Under the pieces are notes generated by a model, which searched no databases, was not told the DNA's origin, and worked only from the letters and a program-made list of their open reading frames with translations. 26,665 bases of DNA, taken from the NCBI GenBank assembly GCA_003448835.1, contig DLXM01000310.1, forward strand, positions 1 through 26,665, written 5' to 3'. Position 1 is the first letter of the stretch, and each line of letters opens with the position of its first letter. This stretch comes from Bacteroidota bacterium (lineage in GTDB: Bacteria; Bacteroidota; Rhodothermia; Balneolales; HLUCCA01). Positions 8,328 through 15,568 of this stretch are shown here, piece by piece. A program made the position numbers and the translations under genes.

Positions 8328-9521
8328 ATGCCAAATAAAGCATCTAAACAATTCCTTATTGACGAAAACTGGTTCAATCGCTTCGATTCTGTACGTCGAT
8401 TTTCTCCTGAAAAATATATTCTGGCTAATCCTGATGATATTCTGGTCACAGAACAGTTAACGTGTTACCCTAAAGCAGTTGAAAAATTTCCAAACTGGCA
8501 TCGGGATGGAATGATTTACAGCAAACTGGCATTGGAACAAAGCTCCGGTGAAGTAGCAGCTCAGTTCAAATCTGAAATAGCGAAAGGAAATACACTTTGG
8601 GATTTAACAGGTGGACTTGGAATGGATTCGTTAGCATTTAGTAACAGTTTTATCGAAATCCATTATTGTGAACCTGATGAAAAGCCATATTCGATGGCTA
8701 AAAACAATCACAAAGTTCATGGTATTTCCAACATCCAACATCATAATTGGTCTGCAGAAAATGCATTAGAACACATCTCAAAAACAGACTGGATTTATCT
8801 GGATCCGTCCCGAAGAGACCAGAATAGTAAAAAATTTCTACTCCGGGACTGTCAGCCCAATGTATTAGAACTGATTCCAAAAATCGTAGAGAAATGCTAT
8901 TCTTTTATGATCAAGCTCTCTCCGATGTACGATTTAAAACAACTATTCATAGAGCTTCCCATGATAGATCAGGCCATAGTAATTTCTGTGGATGGTGAAG
9001 TAAAAGAGATATTAGCTGTATACATGAATAACATGCCGAAAAAAATTCGTGCTGTACTTATACCTGAAAATCTTCAATTTGAAAAAAATTTCGATCCAAA
9101 TTCCGAAAATTTAGAAAAGTTACCACAAATCAATACATCGACTCCACATAAAGGAGCTTTTCTCCATGTAGCCGATCCCGCAATATTTAAATCAGAAATG
9201 ATTACCCAAATTGCACAAATTAAAAACTTGAACGCCTGGGGATCAGCCGGCTATTTATGGTCAGAAAAGAATGAAATAAAAGGTTTCAAAACCTATGAGA
9301 TTCATGATGTTGTAGATTTCAAACCTAAAATACTCAGAAGACTACTGGCTGATAAAAGAGTTAATATCCATAAACGAAACTTTCCCATTGATATATCATC
9401 AGTCTATAAAACTCTGGATACAACGATGGGTGATGATTTACATCTATTTTTGACCACCGAATCAGGCAAGAAAAAACGCGTTTGTATTACGAGCCCGGCG
9501 CTATATATCAACCAATCATAA
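8328..9521 (+). CDS. Class I SAM-dependent methyltransferase with C-terminal THUMP-like domain
   Basis: A cytoplasmic protein of 397 residues. The SAM-binding motif I is LWDLTGGLGMDS (90-101) and the following acidic strand is HYCEPDE (112-118). Motif IV is a DPSRR block (159-163), typical of the family that Pfam pairs with a THUMP-like C-terminal domain. The C-terminal 120 residues include 'AWGSAGYLWSEKNEIKGFKTYEIHDV' and 'RLLADKRVNIHKRNFP', which look like that domain. An RNA or rRNA substrate is plausible but not demonstrated. It starts 24 bp after the GATase-like gene and is probably the last gene of the maf unit. Its final 14 bp overlap the end of the convergent AAA gene. Confidence 0.85.
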   Translation: MPNKASKQFLIDENWFNRFDSVRRFSPEKYILANPDDILVTEQLTCYPKAVEKFPNWHRDGMIYSKLALEQSSGEVAAQFKSEIAKGNTLWDLTGGLGMDSLAFSNSFIEIHYCEPDEKPYSMAKNNHKVHGISNIQHHNWSAENALEHISKTDWIYLDPSRRDQNSKKFLLRDCQPNVLELIPKIVEKCYSFMIKLSPMYDLKQLFIELPMIDQAIVISVDGEVKEILAVYMNNMPKKIRAVLIPENLQFEKNFDPNSENLEKLPQINTSTPHKGAFLHVADPAIFKSEMITQIAQIKNLNAWGSAGYLWSEKNEIKGFKTYEIHDVVDFKPKILRRLLADKRVNIHKRNFPIDISSVYKTLDTTMGDDLHLFLTTESGKKKRVCITSPALYINQS

Positions 9522-11235
9522 TTCTAAGTTCTTCGAATCTGGATGAAACTTCTTCACGGGTCATACTTTTATAGGGTTCCGGTAACAATGCTCGTGATGT
9601 ACACTCTAACACAGCTATCAAGGTCTGCATTTCAACTTCTTCAGGATAAGTTGGGGGGATAAAATCGGCAAAGGTTTCATCCAAAACTTCGGGACTAACG
9701 TCTTGTTGTCCACGCGTAGCAGCTCTGAATTTGGCTCTGGTAAGTGCAGCTTCCATGTCTGCACCTGAGAATATTCGGTCACCCGTTTTCACTACTGCAG
9801 GAATGTATTCTTTATCAGATAAACTGAGTTTTGTTTTCTTGGCCATGGCCTGGTACAATTCAACCCGTTCCTCGAGTGAAGATGGATGAAATAAAGCAAG
9901 GTGTTCTTCTGCGCGACCTTGACGTTTTAAGTCAATAGGCATTAGATCTGGACGTGCTGTCATTAAAAACCATACAATTCGACCACGATTCTGAGTGTTA
10001 CTCATAAATTGGGCAATTTGAGCAAACACCCTGCTTGAAACACCGCTATCTCCTGAAGCACTTCGGTCGCCCAGATAGGCATCGGCTTCATCAATCATTA
10101 CTGCTACCGGTGACATCGCATCCAATAGACTCAAAATCTTTTCAAGGTTACCTTCAGTCACCCCTTGCCATTGTGAACGGAAGTTCTTCAGTTTTACCAT
10201 CGGAATACCTACTTCACCACTAAAACATGTAACCATCCAGGTTTTTCCGGTTCCGACCGGACCACAAACCAGATATCCCATCGGCATGACATCTCGTCTA
10301 CCGGCCCTGAGATTAGCTGCAGCTTCTCGTAAATGTTGCTTCACACGCTTATGCCCTGCCACCATATCCAGGGTAAAATTGGTATTTACAAACTCCAGGA
10401 GTCCGTAAGCTTCAGCTTCAATAAGTTCTTTTTTATTCTGTGAGAGGCTTTCGAATGTGATTTTTGAATTATTTTCGATCGCCCCGGAAATAATACTTCG
10501 AATATTCACGAACGATAGCCCGGCGCATTGTTGACTCAGTACATCAATTGGGACCTCGCTCAATTTTTTGAAACCTTTGGTATCAATCAGACTCTTGATA
10601 AATGCCATTCGGGCATCATCAGCTGGTAAATCGACTTTTAAAGAAGCAGTATGTGGACTTTGAATTAAGGCTCGGTTTAAATCGGTCAGATTTTCAGTAA
10701 TAAGTACAGTAGTAAAATCTGAACTTAAAAAAAGTGGGTCATGTGCCCACCGTTGTAAGAAAACGAGCGAGTTACGGTCTTCAGACCCCGCTGCACCACT
10801 ATCATTCATTGGAATGACTGTCTCACAATAGTCTGCTATGAAAGCAATGCTTTTATTATCGCCTAATCTCAATCGGAAGAAGTTTTCGAGGAGTCCAAAA
10901 ACCCGAACCGGATCCTTCGGTAACTTCGATGTGAAATCTGTCCCACTTACGTTATCGTAACCTGAAACTGCGCGCATAAAATCGGCCATAGATTTTTTGT
11001 CACGAAATCGGATTCCGGAAGCTCGATCGTAATAGATTACGATGTCACGTGAACCAAATAACTCATCAGATAAGAAGCTTTCAAAACGCAGAAATTCATA
11101 GTTTTTTTGGCGTTTTACTGCAACCTGATCTCTCACATTCCCGTGCAAAATGAACTGATTGAGAGTTTTGCTAAAGTATTTCATAGCAAATTCCTGAGCC
11201 CATTTAGGGTAATGCGAATAGAATGTACCGGTCAT
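9508..11235 (-). CDS. Classical AAA ATPase with degenerate N-terminal AAA-like domain
   Basis: A soluble protein of 575 residues. Residues 320-510 form an active classical AAA module. Walker A GPVGTGKT is at 325-332 and Walker B VAVMIDEAD at 377-384. The pore-loop segment FRSQWQGVTEGNLEKIL (352-368) has Trp356 where Vps4, katanin and spastin have W-x-G. A TARPD block near 426-430 replaces the usual sensor-1 Asn, candidate arginine fingers are at 438/441, and the classical-clade FSGADMEAAL sensor-2 motif is at 489-498. The first 270 residues contain strand patterns like a second AAA domain (SIAFIADYCETVIP at 129-142, TTVLITENLTDLNRALI at 175-191) with no Walker A, recalling Ycf46-type ATPases. 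It is the last gene of the run headed by PspA, 42 bp after the CNNM gene. Remodelling of PspA polymers is inference. Confidence 0.85.
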   Translation of the reverse strand: MTGTFYSHYPKWAQEFAMKYFSKTLNQFILHGNVRDQVAVKRQKNYEFLRFESFLSDELFGSRDIVIYYDRASGIRFRDKKSMADFMRAVSGYDNVSGTDFTSKLPKDPVRVFGLLENFFRLRLGDNKSIAFIADYCETVIPMNDSGAAGSEDRNSLVFLQRWAHDPLFLSSDFTTVLITENLTDLNRALIQSPHTASLKVDLPADDARMAFIKSLIDTKGFKKLSEVPIDVLSQQCAGLSFVNIRSIISGAIENNSKITFESLSQNKKELIEAEAYGLLEFVNTNFTLDMVAGHKRVKQHLREAAANLRAGRRDVMPMGYLVCGPVGTGKTWMVTCFSGEVGIPMVKLKNFRSQWQGVTEGNLEKILSLLDAMSPVAVMIDEADAYLGDRSASGDSGVSSRVFAQIAQFMSNTQNRGRIVWFLMTARPDLMPIDLKRQGRAEEHLALFHPSSLEERVELYQAMAKKTKLSLSDKEYIPAVVKTGDRIFSGADMEAALTRAKFRAATRGQQDVSPEVLDETFADFIPPTYPEEVEMQTLIAVLECTSRALLPEPYKSMTREEVSSRFEELRIMIG

Positions 11236-11277
11236 TTTTGTTGCTTTTAACGGGGTTAATAAAAATATAAACCGATA

Positions 11278-12552
11278 TTAATTGGATATAATCAGTTTTA
11301 CAACCTCTATACGGGTTCGCGTTGATTTTGTGATAATAAATTTATGATGATCAATCACAATTTCTTCATTCAACTTCGGAATTCGTCCGCAATTGTGAAT
11401 AATATATCCTGCTATGGTTTCATATTCATCCTCATCGATTGGCAAGTTGAGTTGGGGATATTCTTCAACAATATCTTCAATTTCATAACTGCCTGATATC
11501 AACCAGGTATTATCATTCAACTTTTTGATAAAATTTTCTTCTTCGTCGTATTCATCCTGAATGTCACCAACTACTTCTTCAATCAAATCTTCAATTGTGA
11601 CCAAACCAGCAGTACCACCATATTCATCAATTACCACTGCCATTGAAATGTTTTGATTCTGAAACTCCGCCATTAATGCCTTCGATTTTTGTGAAGAAGG
11701 AACATGTTTTATAGGGCGGATTATCTCATTGAGTGACTTCGGATCTTTGAACAGATCATAAGCTATTATTACACCGACTATATTATCCAGATTTTCTTCA
11801 TAAACAGGCAATTTTGAAAATCCTGATGAAATAAATAGTTGCAGGGCTTCTTTAATCGTCGCATCCTTTTCTACGGCAACAATTTCAGTTCGGGGAATCA
11901 TTGAATCCCGAACTCTCACATTTTGTAACTCCAGCACATTTGTTAAAATTTCGGAGTCATCTTTATCTAAATCTCCGGTACTGTCCCCCCCAATTTCCCT
12001 GAACAATAACTCGATATCCGACCGTTTAAAAAAATCTTCCACAATCGCTGCATCTTTATAAAACAATCGGATCAACATTCTCGAAGCATTTGTTGCAATT
12101 GATATCATAGGACTAAAAATGACACTTAAAAAACGCAATGGAGTACTCAAAATTGAAATCAACAGATCTGGATATGTCCTGAACATTGCTTTGGGTATCA
12201 CTTCCCCAAAAACCATTACAAAAAATGATGCGACTGTAGTTTGAATTACAAGAAGAATAACATCAGTTGGGTATTCTCCCATCAGTGCGTAATACCAATC
12301 ATTGATCGAATCAGTAAGAAAAATAGTCATCAATGTAGCATAAAGAACATTGACGATGTTATTACCGATGAGCGTGGTGGAAAGAAAAGAATCCGGATTT
12401 CGAAGGAAATAGTTCAAATGACGTGCACCCATATTGTTTTTTCGAGCACGAATTTCCAATTTGAGTCTATTAGCACTCACATAAGCTATTTCGGTTCCGG
12501 AAAAGAAACCACTGAGTAAAAGCATCAAAATAATGAGGAGCCACTCTACCAT
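11278..12552 (-). CDS. CNNM/CorC-HlyC family transporter (DUF21-CBS-CBS-CorC_HlyC)
   Basis: The protein has 424 residues and the full family layout. An N-terminal DUF21 membrane domain (about 1-190) begins 'MVEWLLIILMLLLSGFFSGTEIAYVSANRLKLE'. A tandem CBS pair spans about 205-330 and includes 'MIPRTEIVAVEKDATIKEAL', 'FSKLPVYEENLDNIVGVI' and 'MAVVIDEYGGTAGLVTIEDLIEEVVGDI'. A CorC_HlyC domain occupies the last 75 residues. Relatives are Mg2+/Co2+ exporters or efflux regulators (CNNM, YtfL/PaeA) or the Bacteroidota gliding-associated GldE; a specific name cannot be given. This gene has a good Shine-Dalgarno, AAAGGAG, about 8 bases before its ATG, unlike most neighbours. It lies 42 bp after the crotonase gene and 42 bp before the AAA gene. 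Confidence 0.9.
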   Translation of the reverse strand: MVEWLLIILMLLLSGFFSGTEIAYVSANRLKLEIRARKNNMGARHLNYFLRNPDSFLSTTLIGNNIVNVLYATLMTIFLTDSINDWYYALMGEYPTDVILLVIQTTVASFFVMVFGEVIPKAMFRTYPDLLISILSTPLRFLSVIFSPMISIATNASRMLIRLFYKDAAIVEDFFKRSDIELLFREIGGDSTGDLDKDDSEILTNVLELQNVRVRDSMIPRTEIVAVEKDATIKEALQLFISSGFSKLPVYEENLDNIVGVIIAYDLFKDPKSLNEIIRPIKHVPSSQKSKALMAEFQNQNISMAVVIDEYGGTAGLVTIEDLIEEVVGDIQDEYDEEENFIKKLNDNTWLISGSYEIEDIVEEYPQLNLPIDEDEYETIAGYIIHNCGRIPKLNEEIVIDHHKFIITKSTRTRIEVVKLIISN

Positions 12553-12594
12553 TGTGCGACTCCTTTACCAGACGGAGGTTCCAAAATTATTTAG

Positions 12595-13380
12595 TTAGTT
12601 CCCGTTAAATGTGGGTTTCCGTTTTTCAAGGAAAGCGGAAGTACCTTCAGTAAAATCTTTTGTTCCAAATAACTCACCAAATGCATCAGACTCGGCACTA
12701 AAGCCGATAGATGGATCAGTAGATTCATTAACCACGTGAATCGCTTTAGCCATTGCCAAAGGTCCTCGGGTCAACATGACGCTAAGAAATGATTTAGTTT
12801 CTTCAAGGCCGGATGCACTGTTTACAATTTTATTCGCTACTCCCATTTCATAGGCCCGATCTGCCTTAAATGTAGTACCTGAGAGTATAAATTCCAATGC
12901 CCTGCCTTTACCAATTAATTGGGTTAAACGTTGTGTACCACCATAACCCGGGATAAGCCCAAGACTAACTTCTGGTAAACCAAAAACCGCATTTTCAGAG
13001 ACAACCCGCATGTGACATGCCAAAGCCAATTCAAATCCGCCTCCGAGCGCATAACCATTAACATACGCTACTACGGGCTTGGGACAATTTTCATACATAC
13101 TGAAAATTTCTTGTCCCCTTTCTGAGAGTGCCATTGCCGAAAAAGTATTCAAATAGGTTAACTCGCGGATATCAGCACCGGCAACAAATGCTTTTTCACC
13201 TGAGCCCGTTAAAATTATTGCTTTGACGGATTCTTTATGGCGTAATTCCATAATTGCACCTTCAAGGTCGCTCATTACTTCATTGTTGATCGCGTTCAGT
13301 TTATCCGGACGATATATCGTAATCGTGGCAATTCCTGAAGCATCAATTTCAATTATCAACGTGTTATATCGATTTTCCAT
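12595..13380 (-). CDS. Enoyl-CoA hydratase (crotonase family)
   Basis: A cytoplasmic enzyme of 261 residues, the normal crotonase length. The oxyanion-hole block AFVAGADIREL is at 64-74 and the second is GYALGGGFELALAC (109-122). Both catalytic glutamates of true hydratases are in place: E117 in GGFELA and E137 in FGLPEV. The C-terminal 'FGELFGTKDFTEGTSAFLEKRKPTF' is also typical. It should hydrate trans-2-enoyl-CoA in fatty-acid or amino-acid breakdown. Short-chain enoyl-CoA or 3-hydroxybutyryl-CoA specificity cannot be separated by eye. The odd point is its place: 8 bp after the two-TM coiled-coil gene and inside the PspA-AAA run, rather than beside beta-oxidation genes. Confidence 0.92.
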   Translation of the reverse strand: MENRYNTLIIEIDASGIATITIYRPDKLNAINNEVMSDLEGAIMELRHKESVKAIILTGSGEKAFVAGADIRELTYLNTFSAMALSERGQEIFSMYENCPKPVVAYVNGYALGGGFELALACHMRVVSENAVFGLPEVSLGLIPGYGGTQRLTQLIGKGRALEFILSGTTFKADRAYEMGVANKIVNSASGLEETKSFLSVMLTRGPLAMAKAIHVVNESTDPSIGFSAESDAFGELFGTKDFTEGTSAFLEKRKPTFNGN

Positions 13381-13388
13381 AACGGAAT

Positions 13389-14249
13389 TTACGAAGACTG
13401 CTTCAATCTTTGATTAGTTTTTTCTTCAATTTCGTTTTCTATTTCATCAAGTTGCTGAAGCATATGATATCCAGGCAATATATCATTATCAAGATCTTCT
13501 ACTATATTTACTGTTTCTTCAACATCATAAAGTAGATTATCTAACTGGAGGCCAATCTGTTCCGGATTTGCCATCGTAATGGATTGTTCATAAATGTATC
13601 GCATTGCGTCTTCAATGGTCTCAAGTTGAGATTCACAAATTTGAAGTCGTTCTCTGGCTACAGATAATTTCTCATGGCGTTTATGGATGATGGCAAGTCG
13701 ACGTTTTTTAATTTGACGGAGTTTTTCACTTTCGATTGTAGCAATTTCTTCGTTTAGTTCATCAATTTCTTTGACAAGATCATTTTCACGAGTAGCTTTG
13801 ATATACGTTTCGTATCGCTCATAGGAATCGAGCATCGAAATATAATTGGTCGACAAATCTTCGATCTTGGTTTCAATTGAATTTGTAAGTCCCTTTGAGG
13901 TGTATGGGAACTTCTTGAAATTCTCCTGAATCTTGTCGCTTATATGCTTTAAAACCAGAAATCGTTTCTGAGAACGGGTATCCAGGTTATAAAACAACTC
14001 TTTCTCTTTGAGTTTGCGGGGTTTCTCCTTAATTGTGCGGTTAAGAATGTGGCGACGAAATGCATCCGTCTTTGGAACTGTCCCCAAATAAACCAATTCT
14101 GTACCAATTGCCATAGTAAAAATGAAATTCGCCATCATACCCACATCATTCAGAAAAAAAGCTGATAATGCCGATAAAAACAGGAATCCGAGATTTATTG
14201 GATGAAAGAAGGCTTCTCGAGTGTAATTGATTGTATCCTGTATTGTCAT
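13389..14249 (-). CDS. Uncharacterised two-TM, long coiled-coil membrane protein in the PspA run
   Basis: The protein has 286 residues. Two hydrophobic helices lie near the N-terminus: about 17-34 (INLGFLFLSALSAFFLND) and 38-56 (MANFIFTMAIGTELVYLG). A basic linker follows (AFRRHILNRTIKEKPRKLKEK). The remaining roughly 200 residues are almost all charged helix with heptad-like spacing, for example around 'EIDELNEEIATIESEKLRQIKKRRLAI'. It is predicted to be an inner-membrane anchor with a cytoplasmic coiled-coil stalk. I do not recognise a family. It starts 24 bp after the soluble coiled-coil gene and ends 8 bp before the crotonase gene. Given the upstream PspA gene, it could be the membrane receptor for that polymer, as PspB/C or LiaF-type proteins are elsewhere; this is inference. 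Confidence 0.75.
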   Translation of the reverse strand: MTIQDTINYTREAFFHPINLGFLFLSALSAFFLNDVGMMANFIFTMAIGTELVYLGTVPKTDAFRRHILNRTIKEKPRKLKEKELFYNLDTRSQKRFLVLKHISDKIQENFKKFPYTSKGLTNSIETKIEDLSTNYISMLDSYERYETYIKATRENDLVKEIDELNEEIATIESEKLRQIKKRRLAIIHKRHEKLSVARERLQICESQLETIEDAMRYIYEQSITMANPEQIGLQLDNLLYDVEETVNIVEDLDNDILPGYHMLQQLDEIENEIEEKTNQRLKQSS

Positions 14250-14273
14250 GGTAGTTGGGGTAGACTTAAATAT

Positions 14274-14735
14274 TTACTTATCCGGGCCGAGAGATTTTTT
14301 TACCGACTCGGATGAGTCAGTTTTTTTTGTTGAATCAGAAGCAGATGGACCCAGTGTCTTAGTCTGGACTTGAATCTCCTCGACTTTCTCCACTAAATCA
14401 TTATGTAAAACACCCATATCACTGCGAATCTTATCGAGAGCCTCTTTAGCTTTACGTTTTTGCTCGATTTCTCTGAGTTCATCATCACCATGGTCATCCA
14501 ATCGGGCTTCAATTGCCATCTCGATTTTTGCTTCAGCAATTTCAATGGTTTCACGAACTTTATTCAAAGCCTGATCAAATGAATCCATGATAGATTCTTT
14601 ATTCACACTATGCAAAGCAGATGAAATTTTGGCCATACGTTCAGATTCTGCCGCTTTTTTCCGAAGATCACGAATCGCTCTAAAGTGCTCTTTGTATTCT
14701 TCTTTTAGCCGTTCTCTATCTTCAATGCTTCCCAT
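14274..14735 (-). CDS. Uncharacterised soluble coiled-coil protein in the PspA run
   Basis: A 153-residue, highly charged helical protein without Cys, Trp, signal peptide or membrane segment. Residues 1-35 are rich in Arg/Lys/Glu, 45-75 include 'SFDQALNKVRETIEIAEAKIEMAIEARLDD', and 85-125 continue as helix. The last 28 residues are a Ser/Lys-rich, probably disordered tail. It begins 5 bp after the PspA stop, so the two are almost certainly made together. It may be a PspA co-assembly factor or regulator. I cannot assign a family. A distant PspA/ESCRT-III-like relationship is possible from the helix pattern but cannot be shown without profile or structure comparison. Confidence 0.72.
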   Translation of the reverse strand: MGSIEDRERLKEEYKEHFRAIRDLRKKAAESERMAKISSALHSVNKESIMDSFDQALNKVRETIEIAEAKIEMAIEARLDDHGDDELREIEQKRKAKEALDKIRSDMGVLHNDLVEKVEEIQVQTKTLGPSASDSTKKTDSSESVKKSLGPDK

Positions 14736-14740
14736 TGTGA

Positions 14741-15505
14741 TTATGTCTTGGATTTTGTTCTACCAATAGATTTTCCACCTGACTCATCAGATGATTCATC
14801 AAGTTTGATTTTACCACCTCTACCGGATTCATCTGTACCTTCGGTGGCCATCATTTCCAACTTAAACTGTTGCACAAGATCATGCGCGCGAAGTTTCTCA
14901 GCATCAATTTCGATTTCCATTGTTTTGGTATCCACACTATCGAGTGCGATTTCCATGCGAGCTTCATTCTTAGCAGTTTGCTCATTTATCTTTGTAATCA
15001 TTTCAGAATGAGTTGCATCGATCCCGCCAACTTCAAATTGTTCCAGTGTATCAGCAACCTTAGCTTGCCATGCAGCACGTTCGTGAGCACGAAGAGCTTC
15101 GCGGGCTTCTGAAATCTTACGATCTTTTTCACGGATGAAAGCTTTTTTAACCTGTAGTGCTTTTTCGTAAGCTTTTTCAGCGTATTCAAGTTGTTGTTTA
15201 GATGACAACAGACTTTCTTGAGTTTTCTGCAGCTGAAGCGCATAATTTTCTGCAATATCATCACGATTTGCATGAATAGCAGCTTTGATTTTGGAAGTAA
15301 TCTCTGTTTGTTGCTTTTCGTATCGCTCAACTTCTTTACGAAGTAACAACACATTTGCCTTAACAGTAGCAATATTCTCATTCATTTTGGGAACCTGATC
15401 GTTCAATTCCCGAATATTTTGCTCAAGAATGAGTTTTGGATCTTCCATGGAAGAAACAAGTCCACCAAAAAGTGATTTAAGAGCTCTTACAAATCGTTTC
15501 CACAT
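14741..15505 (-). CDS. pspA: PspA/IM30 (Vipp1) family membrane-remodelling protein
   Basis: A 254-residue helical protein that begins with an amphipathic helix (MWKRFVRALKSLFGGL). The family-defining segment SMEDPKLILEQNIRELNDQV follows at 19-38. A long coiled-coil hairpin runs to about residue 150 ('AEKAYEKALQVKKAFIREKDRKISEARE'), then further helices to about 220 ('FEVGGIDATHSEMITKINEQ'). The tail (221-254) is acidic/Gly/Ser/Lys-rich and likely disordered. PspA/Vipp1 proteins are bacterial ESCRT-III homologues that form rods and rings on membranes and protect the envelope under stress. There is no PspF-like regulator nearby and no sigma-54 promoter that I can see. The gene heads a tight run with two coiled-coil proteins and ends in a transcription unit that may include the AAA ATPase. 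Confidence 0.92.
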   Translation of the reverse strand: MWKRFVRALKSLFGGLVSSMEDPKLILEQNIRELNDQVPKMNENIATVKANVLLLRKEVERYEKQQTEITSKIKAAIHANRDDIAENYALQLQKTQESLLSSKQQLEYAEKAYEKALQVKKAFIREKDRKISEAREALRAHERAAWQAKVADTLEQFEVGGIDATHSEMITKINEQTAKNEARMEIALDSVDTKTMEIEIDAEKLRAHDLVQQFKLEMMATEGTDESGRGGKIKLDESSDESGGKSIGRTKSKT

Positions 15506-15506
15506 A

Positions 15507-15514
15507 ATAACTTA
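15507..15514 (-). promoter_or_regulatory. TAAGTTAT box 1 bp before the pspA start
   Basis: TAAGTT lies three bases before the pspA ATG, the same placement as before the phosphorylase gene. The 63-bp gap (15506-15568) to the upstream phosphorylase stop is long enough for an independent promoter, but there is no clear -33 or sigma-54 element. It may be a -7 box giving a leaderless mRNA, or only a translation-start context. Confidence 0.25.
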
Positions 15515-15568
15515 GTCTGGGGTGATTATTTAACATTTTTGAAAATCATCAATCAATTTAACAAATTT

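Noticed and set aside
9480..9500. AAACGCGTTT palindrome followed by T's as terminator of the AAA gene
   Set aside because: The arms have no loop, so a stable hairpin cannot form.
15506..15568. Sigma-54 (PspF-type) promoter upstream of pspA
   Set aside because: No GG-N10-GC or TTGGCA-like pair is present in the 63-bp gap.
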